Shown in pieces: positions 1 through 6,228 of a stretch of DNA of 12,602 nucleotides. Source of the stretch: Hydrogenovibrio sp049975065 (GTDB lineage Bacteria; Pseudomonadota; Gammaproteobacteria; Thiomicrospirales; Thiomicrospiraceae); the NCBI GenBank assembly GCA_049975065.1, contig JBNGDN010000060.1; one strand, written 5' to 3'. Position 1 is the stretch's first letter, and every line of letters begins with the position of its first letter. A program made the position numbers and the translations under genes. The notes beneath the pieces were generated by a model. That model was not told the DNA's origin and made no database searches. It worked only from the letters and a program-made list of their open reading frames with translations.

Positions 1-425
1 CCTGTCAAAATAACAGGTTTGACTCAATATAAGAGCCTAAATACCTGAAAGGCACATCAATATAAAATTACAAGGCAAAAGTGCCTTATACTAAATGTTA
101 AGCTAAATAAAGGTGTCAGAGTAAATTTAATTTTTCTCGTTGCCGCTGTCTCCAATGGGGTCGCCTGCCAGCCTGTCTTGTCTGATCAGATGACGCATGG
201 TTTTGATTATTTCACCAGGCCTGGCCGTTCTTGTTGTGAGTGCGCTACCGCTTGATTTAATAGATGAATCCAAGCAATCACATGGTATTTCGTTTGGCTC
301 GCCTGTTTCAATGCCGTCTTTAACCACGAAGGCATTATCCCACCCTTTTATTTGTGCGTTTGTTTTTCCGGTTAAGCAAGCTAAAGAGAAAAGTCTAGTA
401 TTGACACTCCCTTTTGTGTGCGATT
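1..425. other. Poorly coding AT-rich stretch at the window edge
   Basis: No recognisable gene was found in these 425 bases. A minus-strand frame is open from 429 to its stop at 127 (about 100 codons), but it has no ATG and only a GTG at 325-327 (66 residues from there), with no Shine-Dalgarno. I do not recognise the product. The sequence contains two small inverted repeats: CCTGT/ACAGG at 1-17, and AAGGCA/TGCCTT at 72-87 with a 4-base loop and no T-run. A CCAGGCCTGG palindrome lies at 215-224. Together with the Fic and Ccd genes downstream, this looks like degraded accessory DNA, which is an inference. Confidence 0.45.
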
Positions 426-1556
426 TTATTTATCAATGAGTTCCCAACTGTTTGTTAGAAAATAACTGGTGTTACGTCCTTTGTTTTCGGGGTTCTTTAT
501 TAAAATCCCTCGTTTTTTAAGCTGATTGATATCCCTGAGCGCCGTGTCGGGTGAGCATTTACAGAGCTTGGCATATTTGGATGTGTTGATATTGCCTTTA
601 AAATCCGCAGACAACATCAGATTAATGATGATTTTTTGTCGTTCATTGACGCTTTGCTGGTTGTTAATTTTTTGCCAAAGCTGGCTTTTGAACAAGATTT
701 GATTCAGGTTGTGATTTGCGGATTTAAGCGCTAATTCAACCGCGTTTAAATACCAAGTTAGCCAAGGGGTGATGTCTAAATCGCCACGCTGCTGCATTTG
801 CAGCCTTTTGTAATAATTCTTTTTGTCCTTTTGAATTTGCGACGAGAGGTTGTAAAAACGCTGTTTAACCCCGTCGGATTGACTTAAGAAGGCATCAGAA
901 ATCGCACGCGCAATTCTGCCATTGCCATCTTCAAACGGATGAATCGTTAAAAACCAAAGATGCGCTATACCGGATTTAATGATCGGGTCTAATGCTTCTA
1001 ATGCTTCATTTTCTGCCCAGTCAAAAAATTGCTGCATCATGCTCTCTACTCGGCTGGCAGGTGGGGCTTCAAAATGCACTCGCAAGCGATCACCCATTCC
1101 ACTGACGACCTGCATGGGATCAGCATATTCTTCTCGCCATTGAGCAACTGTGATGGCATGTATGCCACTAAATCCATCTGGAAATAAGGCGTTATGCCAC
1201 CCAAACAAACGTTGTTTGGTCAGAGGCTTATCGGACTGATCGGTGGCATCCAATAGCATTTCAACCATGCCTTCTGTTTTTCTGTCGGCTTTTTGATAAT
1301 CTTTTTGGAATCCAAGATGTCTGGCGATTGAGGATCTGACATCCGATAACGAGAGGTGCTCGTTTTCGATTAAGGCTGAATTAATAACGTTTTGGGTTTG
1401 AGCTTCAATGATGGCAGATCCTTTTTCTTCAAATCCAACATCTTGAATTCGTCCGAGCAATAATCCTTGCTGATAGCGAATTTCAGCAATAATTTTGAGA
1501 ATATCCGCTTCATTCCAGGTAAAGTTTGGAAAATCGGGTTCTTGCCATAACCACAT
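426..1556 (-). CDS. Fic family protein, class II, with C-terminal winged helix
   Basis: Probable adenylyltransferase (or other nucleotidyl transferase) of the Fic family, cytoplasmic, modifying target-protein hydroxyls with AMP from ATP; the target is unknown. The active-site loop HPFEDGNGR at residues 206-214 matches the HPFx(D/E)GNGRxxR signature, with R217 completing it. The N-terminus resembles the Fic-associated DUF4172-type region. An inhibitory-helix motif (S/T)xxxE(G/N) reads SALIEN at 60-65, N-terminal to the Fic core, so this is class II with the inhibitory Glu present. Residues about 304-374 look like a winged helix-turn-helix. The open frame extends 9 codons to a TTG at 1583 without an SD. 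The ATG at 1556 has AAAAGG about 8-9 bases upstream and gives the MWLWQEPDF N-terminus usual for the family. The gene is complete at 376 residues. Codon and base usage look AT-rich compared with the housekeeping genes, consistent with acquisition. Confidence 0.9.
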   Translation of the reverse strand: MWLWQEPDFPNFTWNEADILKIIAEIRYQQGLLLGRIQDVGFEEKGSAIIEAQTQNVINSALIENEHLSLSDVRSSIARHLGFQKDYQKADRKTEGMVEMLLDATDQSDKPLTKQRLFGWHNALFPDGFSGIHAITVAQWREEYADPMQVVSGMGDRLRVHFEAPPASRVESMMQQFFDWAENEALEALDPIIKSGIAHLWFLTIHPFEDGNGRIARAISDAFLSQSDGVKQRFYNLSSQIQKDKKNYYKRLQMQQRGDLDITPWLTWYLNAVELALKSANHNLNQILFKSQLWQKINNQQSVNERQKIIINLMLSADFKGNINTSKYAKLCKCSPDTALRDINQLKKRGILIKNPENKGRNTSYFLTNSWELIDK

Positions 1557-1596
1557 AGGCTGGACCTTTTGAGTAGTTTTCAATTATTATGCGCTG

Positions 1597-1651
1597 ATTA
1601 TACCGTTATTCCATGCAAAATTTGCGGTGAATAGATCATTAAACACCGCAA
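1597..1651 (-). promoter_or_regulatory. Candidate fic promoter and operator
   Basis: On the minus strand a perfect -10 (TATAAT) sits at 1602-1597, about 40 bases upstream of the fic ATG. No good -35 is visible at normal spacing. Immediately upstream lie GCAAAATTTGC (1615-1625) and a perfect 8-bp inverted repeat TTGCGGTG/CACCGCAA (1622-1629 and 1644-1651, 14-base loop). A weak -35 next to inverted repeats suggests a regulated promoter, possibly controlled by the Fic protein's own winged helix. That last point is inference. Confidence 0.4.
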
Positions 1652-1652
1652 G

Positions 1653-1720
1653 CGACTTTGACCCCTAAAATTTCTGGTTATTAAAATCAATGCAATGGGT
1701 CAGACTCGATTGATTTTAAT
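1653..1720. repeat. Inverted-repeat-rich intergenic element
   Basis: Two interlocking inverted repeats are visible. The imperfect pair CGACTTTGACCCC (1653-1665) and TGGGTCAGACTCG (1696-1708) matches at 10 of 13 positions in opposite orientation. The perfect 12-bp pair ATTAAAATCAAT (1680-1691) and ATTGATTTTAAT (1709-1720) has a 17-base loop that contains the second arm of the first pair, so the two helices would either form a pseudoknot or compete. This could be a small MITE or REP-like element, a regulatory RNA fold or an operator region. No transposase is nearby. Confidence 0.5.
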
Positions 1721-1721
1721 T

Positions 1722-1742
1722 AAAGGGTAGCACCCCTTTTTT
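1722..1742 (+). terminator. Intrinsic terminator-like hairpin without an upstream + strand gene
   Basis: AAAGGG (1722-1727) pairs with CCCTTT (1734-1739) around a 6-base loop and runs into six T residues (1737-1742). No plus-strand gene lies upstream because fic is on the opposite strand. It therefore ends either a short untranslated RNA from 1600-1740 or antisense or read-through transcription, or it shields ccdAB from upstream transcription. Confidence 0.5.
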
Positions 1743-1768
1743 CTCTCTAGCCATAAGTCACTGAAACA

Positions 1769-1806
1769 TTGATTGCTTTTGTGCTAATGCGTATAATCAT
1801 GCGCAT
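1769..1806 (+). promoter_or_regulatory. ccdAB promoter with overlapping inverted repeat
   Basis: TTGATT (1769-1774) and TATAAT (1792-1797) are 17 bases apart, a near-consensus sigma-70 promoter about 30 bases before the ccdA ATG. The -10 is enclosed by the inverted repeat ATGCG (1787-1791)/CGCAT (1802-1806). An operator over the -10 is what is expected of an autoregulated ccd operon, where the CcdA-CcdB complex represses transcription. Binding here is inferred. Confidence 0.65.
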
Positions 1807-1830
1807 CCACCTATTTAACAGGAGTTGAAT

Positions 1831-2076
1831 ATGGCTCATCTTTATGACATCAACGCTTCTAAAAAAGCGGCGAACCTCAGTATCAACAGCGACTTATTGC
1901 AAAAAGCAAAAGCGCAAGGCATCAACTTATCCTCAACGCTGGAAGAAGCTTTAAAAGAACTTCTTGTCAAACAAACGCAAGAAGACTGGAAAAGAGAAAA
2001 TGCCGACGCCATTAAAGCGAATTGCGATTTTATCGGCCAAAACGGCTGCTTTGGCAGAAAGCACAGAGTATTTTAA
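1831..2076 (+). CDS. CcdA-type antitoxin
   Basis: An 81-residue antitoxin of the type II CcdA family, expected to bind and neutralise the CcdB-like toxin and to repress its own operon. The N-terminal half (NASKKAANLSINSDLLQKAK, about residues 8-27) fits the ribbon-helix-helix DNA-binding fold. The C-terminal half, with DWKRENADAI and FIGQNGCF, matches the toxin-binding tail of F-plasmid CcdA (FIEMNGSF). An in-frame TTG lies 6 bases upstream, but the ATG at 1831 is preferred because AGGAG (1820-1824) sits 6 bases before it. Its stop overlaps the ccdB ATG by one base (TAATG), implying coupled translation with antitoxin first. Confidence 0.92.
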   Translation: MAHLYDINASKKAANLSINSDLLQKAKAQGINLSSTLEEALKELLVKQTQEDWKRENADAIKANCDFIGQNGCFGRKHRVF

Positions 2077-2390
2077 TGTCGCAATTTACCGTTTATCAAA
2101 ACACGTCTGGCGACAATGAAGCTTATCCTTACCTGATTGATATTCAACATCCCATTTTGGAAGACTTACCCAGTCGAGTTGTTATCCCGTTAGCACGTTC
2201 TACGAACTATTCCACAATGCAAATCAAAGGACTGTCACCCGTCATTGAATTTGCGGGCGAAAAGCTAATTTTAATGACGCATCAACTGGGCTCAATCCCA
2301 ATAAAAGAACTCGGAGACCCGATTGGCTCCCTATCCCATTTACATACCGATATAGTTTCTGCACTGGATTTTTTAATTAGTGGGTTTTAA
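2076..2390 (+). CDS. CcdB-type toxin
   Basis: A 104-residue CcdB-family toxin. The F-plasmid protein (101 residues) poisons DNA gyrase by binding GyrA and trapping the cleaved complex. Family features seen: QFTVY near the N-terminus, VVIPLA at 35-40, the LILMTH strand at 64-69, SIPIKELG at 73-80, and SLSH followed by a TDIVSALDFL helix at 91-100. The F-plasmid C-terminus is Trp-Gly-Ile, needed for gyrase poisoning; here the end reads ISGF, so Trp is replaced by Ser while Gly is kept. The toxin may be weak, use another contact or have another activity. The reading frame is intact, and it sits directly after ccdA with a strong terminator 5 bases downstream, so the cassette looks like a complete mobile unit. 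Confidence 0.92.
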   Translation: MSQFTVYQNTSGDNEAYPYLIDIQHPILEDLPSRVVIPLARSTNYSTMQIKGLSPVIEFAGEKLILMTHQLGSIPIKELGDPIGSLSHLHTDIVSALDFLISGF

Positions 2391-2395
2391 TCATT

Positions 2396-2421
2396 AAAAA
2401 CCACCAGGCCTGGCGGTTTTT
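2396..2421 (+). terminator. ccdAB terminator built on the CCAGGCCTGG palindrome
   Basis: AAAAACC-A-CCAGGCCTGG-C-GGTTTTT is a 26-base inverted repeat centred between 2408 and 2409 with a single A/C mismatch. It ends in five T residues and begins with five A residues, so it can act in both directions. It starts 5 bases after the ccdB stop. The GC stem is one of the dispersed CAGGCCTG copies. Confidence 0.8.
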
Positions 2422-2458
2422 ACGATGACTTGAATGAAGGTTTATAAGTCAGATTTAA

Positions 2459-2542
2459 TTTTACTCCGCCCCCAATTATTCCGGTGACATCGAGTATTTT
2501 GAAGACGAGCAAGCCGCGCTGACGTGGTTGCAAACGCCATAA
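2459..2542 (+). pseudogene. 3' remnant of a small gene, possibly SpoIIAA/STAS-like
   Basis: A short open frame follows a stop at 2456-2458 and ends with TAA at 2540-2542. It reads like the C-terminal end of a real protein: GDIEYFEDEQAALTWLQTP. An acidic FxDExxALxWL ending is common at the C-terminus of SpoIIAA-like (STAS-related) proteins. There is no start codon and no 5' portion in the window, so if this was a gene its body has been lost, presumably when the Fic/Ccd block arrived. The family assignment is from the tail pattern only. Confidence 0.35.
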
Positions 2543-2583
2543 TCGCTAAACGTCTCTTTTTATTTATTGTTTAAGTGGAAAAT

Positions 2584-2660
2584 TGGTACGACCGAGTGGA
2601 TTCGAACCACCGACCCCCACCATGTCAAGGTGGTGCTCTAACCAACTGAGCTACGGTCGT
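2584..2660 (-). tRNA. tRNA-Val (GAC)
   Basis: A 77-base cloverleaf on the minus strand. The 7-bp acceptor ACGACCG pairs with CGGTCGT, followed by discriminator A and encoded CCA. The D arm is GCTCAGTTGGTTAGAGC. The anticodon stem CCACC/GGTGG has loop TTGACAT, giving anticodon GAC. The T arm is GGTGG-TTCGAAT-CCACT. It closely matches E. coli tRNA-Val(GAC). It is second in the two-tRNA transcript, 20 bases after tRNA-Leu, and lies at the boundary with the accessory block. Confidence 0.97.
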
Positions 2661-2680
2661 ATATAGATATACGAGAAAGA

Positions 2681-2767
2681 TGGTACCAGTGGGCGGACTC
2701 GAACCGCCACGCTATCACTAGCAACGGATTTTGAATCCGTCATGTCTACCAATTTCATCACACTGGC
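2681..2767 (-). tRNA. tRNA-Leu (CAA)
   Basis: An 87-base class II tRNA with a long variable arm. Acceptor GCCAGTG pairs with CACTGGT (one G-U), then A and encoded CCA. Anticodon stem ACGGA/TCCGT encloses loop TTCAAAA, giving anticodon CAA, which reads UUG. The variable arm forms TTGCTAGTGATAGCG. The T arm is GGCGG-TTCGAGT-CCGCC. It is first in a unit with tRNA-Val. Confidence 0.97.
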
Positions 2768-2788
2768 GTTGTGAAAAAAGATGCGCGA

Positions 2789-2817
2789 ATTATAGTGAGT
2801 ATTCGGCAACAAGTCAA
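2789..2817 (-). promoter_or_regulatory. tRNA operon promoter
   Basis: On the minus strand TTGACT (2817-2812) and TATAAT (2794-2789) are exactly 17 bases apart. They are followed by a GC-rich discriminator (TCGCGC), typical of stringently controlled stable-RNA promoters, and the tRNA-Leu 5' end about 20 bases further on. Confidence 0.85.
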
Positions 2818-2896
2818 ACGTTTTTCGGTGAATTTTTAGCCGAGTGCGGCTTTGTTGATTCTGCCCAGGCCTGGTGGATAAGCGGCCTTGGCGGTC

Positions 2897-4018
2897 TTAT
2901 TGTACTTTGCTGCTTAAGTCTTTGATTTTGCGAACCCAGGGGGCGATACCGAAATCTTTTTTGTAGCGTTTGGCGGCGCTGTCGGCTTCGGAACGTGAGG
3001 CGTAGCTGCCGGTTAACAGCACGAAATAGGGTTCGCCTTTGCGCTCCATCGGGATAATGCGTGCGCCTTCCAGCCCTTTTTGACGAATCATTTTTTCCAC
3101 GGAGCTGCGTTCTTGCATGCTGGCCAGTTGCAAGGTGTAATTGAGCGCGGGTTCTTCAACCAACCACTTGACGTCGCCGGTGAAGTTTTGAGCCGGTGGC
3201 GCCGCTTCCGGTTCAGCGGGGGCTTGCACGGTTTCCACCAAACGCACCACCGGTTGCTTGAGCGGTTTCACGCTGGGTTCGACCGGTTGCGGCACTTCCA
3301 GCGCCTGCTGTACTTCTTCGCGTATCGCCACTTCAGCGGTCTCAGGTTGACTGGCTGGGGCTTGCGCCAGACGTTTAAGAATGACTTCCAGTTTTTTATC
3401 CAAACCCAAAGTGTATTCCTGAAGTTTCTGTTCCAGTATTTCGGTGGTCACCACATTGGGGGGGAGCTGAGTGGGGGCCGCGGAAAGGGGTTCAGTTTGC
3501 AGGGTTTCTTGTGTTTCGGTGACGACGACCGGTTGATTTTTCAAACGTTGCACTTCAGCCTCCAACAGTTTAACCCGCTGCTGCAGCTGTTCGAACAGTT
3601 CGCCTTGGCCGCCGGAGGCCATGTTTTTTTGCAGCTCGCTCATGCCTTCTTTGAGCAAGCTCACTTCACTCATGGCCTGTTCATTAACGGCGAGCACTTT
3701 TTTCAGCTCGTTATTGATGCTGGTGTAAGCAATGTACAGCACCCCTAAAATGGTCAATAACAGCGACAGCATAATGATGACACCGAAAAAGGACGCTTTG
3801 CTCGCTTTCGACTTGGCGGGCTTGTCGTTTTGAGGGGCGTTGGGTCTTTTGGGAGTACTGGGCATAACTTCCTCTGCGGCTGAAAGCCAATCTGTAAGTG
3901 AATGTTCTGTGGCCTGCGAATCGCCTTGACGGCTTGAAGACCTTTGCTGAGCCTGACTTTGAATGACTTTGAGTAATTCGGCTCTTTCTTTTTCCAGTTC
4001 TGAGATGGTTTGCGCCAT
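2897..4018 (-). CDS. SPOR-domain inner-membrane protein (DamX/FtsN-like architecture)
   Basis: A 373-residue bitopic protein. Residues 1-75 are charged and cytoplasmic. Residues 77-98 form one transmembrane segment (FFGVIIMLSLLLTILGVLYI core). Residues about 100-162 are coiled-coil-like. A Pro/Glu/Gln-rich linker runs from about 163 to 282, and a SPOR domain occupies about 292-366 (YTLQLASM, YFVLLTGSYASRSEA and APWVRKI are the recognisable strands). SPOR domains bind denuded glycan strands of septal peptidoglycan, so a role in division or cell-envelope maintenance is likely. The architecture is that of DamX or FtsN but sequence alone does not say which, so no symbol is given. The start ATG at 4018 has only a weak AAGAA upstream. 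It is transcribed alone, divergently from the small gene at 4168. Confidence 0.85.
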   Translation of the reverse strand: MAQTISELEKERAELLKVIQSQAQQRSSSRQGDSQATEHSLTDWLSAAEEVMPSTPKRPNAPQNDKPAKSKASKASFFGVIIMLSLLLTILGVLYIAYTSINNELKKVLAVNEQAMSEVSLLKEGMSELQKNMASGGQGELFEQLQQRVKLLEAEVQRLKNQPVVVTETQETLQTEPLSAAPTQLPPNVVTTEILEQKLQEYTLGLDKKLEVILKRLAQAPASQPETAEVAIREEVQQALEVPQPVEPSVKPLKQPVVRLVETVQAPAEPEAAPPAQNFTGDVKWLVEEPALNYTLQLASMQERSSVEKMIRQKGLEGARIIPMERKGEPYFVLLTGSYASRSEADSAAKRYKKDFGIAPWVRKIKDLSSKVQ

Positions 4019-4083
4019 TCGACAATTTCTTTGTGTTGGGTTTCGTTTCTGGGCGCGATTAGTTGAATCTCAATCGCTCTCGT

Positions 4084-4111
4084 ATTGTAGAATGTTACAC
4101 GGCCTTTGCAA
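4084..4111 (-). promoter_or_regulatory. Candidate promoter for the SPOR gene
   Basis: On the minus strand TTGCAA (4111-4106) and TACAAT (4089-4084) are 16 bases apart, about 65 bases upstream of the SPOR gene start. A weaker divergent pair on the plus strand (TTGAAT 4063-4068, TAGAAT 4088-4093, 19-base gap) could serve the small membrane gene. Confidence 0.4.
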
Positions 4112-4167
4112 AGGGATATTTACGGATTCGGTATCGAAGCGCCGACCGGATTAAGGATAAAAAAACT

Positions 4168-4383
4168 ATGTACAGTATTGGGTTAGAAGATGTCGGTTCC
4201 GCTTTATTGATTACCATCGGCATGGTGTTGGTCAGTGTCACCATTGTGGGCTTGGCTATGTGGTGGTTGCATGGTGTTTTTAAAAACCCGGAAGCCTCCC
4301 AACCGGATAAACACTCAGAAACATCGTCCAACGAAAACGGCACGGCTCAAAGCGTTTCTCAAGATAATTCGCCATCCAAATAA
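4168..4383 (+). CDS. Small single-TM membrane protein, unknown function
   Basis: A 71-residue protein: a short N-terminus, one hydrophobic helix (about residues 10-33) ending in MWWLHGVFKN, and a polar, Ser/Asn-rich tail. The open frame continues upstream to a TTG at 4063, but the ATG at 4168 is preferred because AAGGA lies 10 bases before it and the upstream part is unlike protein. The general shape recalls small OadG-type subunits, but no decarboxylase partners are present, so I assign no function. It is the only gene on the plus strand in this part. Its last 25 bases overlap the convergent YchJ-like gene. Confidence 0.65.
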   Translation: MYSIGLEDVGSALLITIGMVLVSVTIVGLAMWWLHGVFKNPEASQPDKHSETSSNENGTAQSVSQDNSPSK

Positions 4384-4835
4384 ACCCAGGGCGCACCGGA
4401 CTGGCGATGGTCGCGTACAAAGCGACTCTTTTCGGTCATTACGCCCTTTTCGATAACCGAACCAGAAGAATCAACCCTGTCCGGCTGACCATTCAAGCCA
4501 CCGTCCTTTAAACAATATTCAGCACGAAACACCACCGACCCTGTGTTATCTTGTGCTCGGCCACGTTTGGTTTTGAGTATGCGCAGCTTCTGCCAGTGTA
4601 AATTTTCATCAAAGGTGAAATCGCTGGGGCGCGTGCTTGGATCCCATGTTTGCAACAGGTAGTCTTTAAGGTGCAGGGCATAAGCCACATAACGCGACCG
4701 CATCAATTGTTCGGCGGTTTCCGGCCAAGCTCGACCCAGATGAAAGGGTTCACAGCAGTCACGATAAGGCACTTTGCGACCGCAAAGGCAAAATGATTGT
4801 TCGGCGGCCGTTGACGTTGATGGCATTGATTTCAT
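4359..4835 (-). CDS. YchJ-like (UPF0225) protein with N-terminal SEC-C motif
   Basis: A 158-residue protein of the YchJ/UPF0225 family, function unestablished. An N-terminal SEC-C zinc motif is visible at C16-x-C18-x8-C27-C28. The family signature AEQLMRSRYVAYA is at 41-53, and EKSRFVRDH and WVYLDG near the end complete the NTF2-like core. E. coli YchJ carries a second SEC-C motif at its C-terminus; here the protein stops at LDGELS without one. A polar insert of about 18-20 residues lies near 111-133. The ATG at 4835 has AGGGGAG 5 bases upstream and overlaps the MATE stop as ATGA, so translation is probably coupled. The 3' end overlaps the convergent small membrane gene by 25 bases. Confidence 0.85.
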   Translation of the reverse strand: MKSMPSTSTAAEQSFCLCGRKVPYRDCCEPFHLGRAWPETAEQLMRSRYVAYALHLKDYLLQTWDPSTRPSDFTFDENLHWQKLRILKTKRGRAQDNTGSVVFRAEYCLKDGGLNGQPDRVDSSGSVIEKGVMTEKSRFVRDHRQSGAPWVYLDGELS

Positions 4836-6223
4836 TGCAGCTCCCCTTTTTCAACCAATCGAACAACGCGGTAATAGAGTTTTATCGACAACAGAAACGC
4901 CGCCAATGTCAGACCAATGACAATACCATACCAGAAACCGACCACGCCAAGGGGCGACCCGTTGATGCCATTAAACGCCAGATAATACCCCAGCCCAAGA
5001 CCGATCAGCCAATAACTGATAAAGGTCACCACCATAATCACCTGGGTGCTGTGCAAGCCCCGCAAAGCCCCTGCACACGCCACTTGCACGGCATCGAAAA
5101 ACTGATACAGCGCCGCCAGCGCCAGCAAGGTGGCGGCCAGCGCAATCACCTCAATATCCGGCGTGTAAAAAGAAGCAATGAGGTGCATCCCCAGATAAGT
5201 GGCCAGTGCGGTCATCAAACTGACCAGGGCTGAAAAACCAATGCCGGTGAACAGGCTCCGTTTCAAATCGGGCAGACTCGCTTTTCCATACGCCAGCCCG
5301 GTTCGAACGGTAATCGCCATTGCGATGCTCAACGGAATCATAAACACGATGGAAGTGTAACTGATCGCCACCTGATGCGCGGCAATCACCACCGCACCCA
5401 GCTTGGCAATGAATAATGCAATAAAGCTGAACATACTGATTTCAAACAGCAACGCCAAGGTATTGGGCACGCCCAGCGCCAGCAGGTCGCGCACGCCCAA
5501 AGACCAGCTTGGGCGCTGGAATTCGCGGCGGCGCAATTGAACCAGATGTGCGGTGTGACGAGACGCCACCACATAACCGATTGCGCCCAGCAGCATAGAC
5601 CACATCACGATGGCCGAAGCAATCCCACACCCGGCGGCGCCGTAGGCGTCTATGGATCCGAAACCATAAATGAACATTGCATTCAGCGGTATATTGAGAA
5701 GCAACGCCAGCACGCTGATGACCATGGTCGGCAACGTCAGCCCCAGACCTTCCCAGAAAAATCGAAATGCCTGATACAGCGCGATGCCGGGCAGGCCGAA
5801 AGCAATGTAATACAGATAGTCAGCCGTGAGCTGATAGACGTTTGGCGATAAAGTCAGCCAGTCCAGTACCCATTGCAGATTCATTAAAATCGCCATGGAC
5901 GCCAGTCCCAGCGGTACGGATACCCAGATGGCCTGATGCAAATATTGCGTCACATTTCCCCAGGCCTGCCGCCCCTTCTGCCGCGCCACCAACGGGGTTA
6001 AAGCCAGCAGCACCCCGGTCGAGATCATAAACACTGGCAACAGCAGGCTGGTGCCCAAGCCGATGGCCGCCAAATCATCGGTGCCAACCCGCCCTGACAT
6101 AATGGTGTCCACCACGCCCAAACCGGTTAACGCCAGCTGCGCCAACAGAATCGGCCAAGCCAGGCGAATCAGCTGTTTAAGCTCCTGCCGGTAGAGCGCC
6201 AGTGGCTCAGACACCGCCATCAT
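4832..6223 (-). CDS. MATE family multidrug exporter (NorM-like)
   Basis: A 463-residue polytopic transporter, the usual length for MATE proteins, with about 12 hydrophobic segments in two homologous halves. Recognisable features include the N-terminal LIRLAWPILLAQLALTGLGV helix, VDTIMSGRVGTDDLAAIGLG at about 38-57, LLALTPLVARQKGR at about 72-85, and the second-half counterpart LALGVPNTLALLFE. MATE pumps expel cationic drugs or metabolites using Na+ or H+ gradients; the coupling ion cannot be read here. Two ATGs are adjacent (6223 and 6220) and either may start. The gene begins 5 bases after the two-TM gene and overlaps ychJ by 4 bases, so it sits inside one transcription unit. One CAGGCCTG copy lies at 5961-5968. 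Confidence 0.93.
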   Translation of the reverse strand: MMAVSEPLALYRQELKQLIRLAWPILLAQLALTGLGVVDTIMSGRVGTDDLAAIGLGTSLLLPVFMISTGVLLALTPLVARQKGRQAWGNVTQYLHQAIWVSVPLGLASMAILMNLQWVLDWLTLSPNVYQLTADYLYYIAFGLPGIALYQAFRFFWEGLGLTLPTMVISVLALLLNIPLNAMFIYGFGSIDAYGAAGCGIASAIVMWSMLLGAIGYVVASRHTAHLVQLRRREFQRPSWSLGVRDLLALGVPNTLALLFEISMFSFIALFIAKLGAVVIAAHQVAISYTSIVFMIPLSIAMAITVRTGLAYGKASLPDLKRSLFTGIGFSALVSLMTALATYLGMHLIASFYTPDIEVIALAATLLALAALYQFFDAVQVACAGALRGLHSTQVIMVVTFISYWLIGLGLGYYLAFNGINGSPLGVVGFWYGIVIGLTLAAFLLSIKLYYRVVRLVEKGELQ

Positions 6224-6228
6224 TCAAC

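Noticed and set aside
197..439. 80-residue plus-strand open frame in the left edge region
   Set aside because: No SD, hydrophobic low-complexity start, and it runs into the convergent fic 3' end. No recognisable similarity.
2584..2606. Possible phage or island attachment site at the tRNA-Val 3' end
   Set aside because: No second copy of the tRNA 3' end is visible in bases 1-2580 and no integrase is present. The partner site could lie outside the window.
2838..2851. AGCCG/CGGCT hairpin downstream of the SPOR gene as terminator
   Set aside because: The 5-bp stem has no T-run in the needed direction, and the nearby CCAGGCCTGG copy (2865) also lacks one.
3080..3748. 222-residue plus-strand open frame opposite the SPOR gene
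   Set aside because: His/Phe/Gln-rich composition is the mirror of the coiled-coil and linker codons of the SPOR gene. No SD and no recognisable domain.
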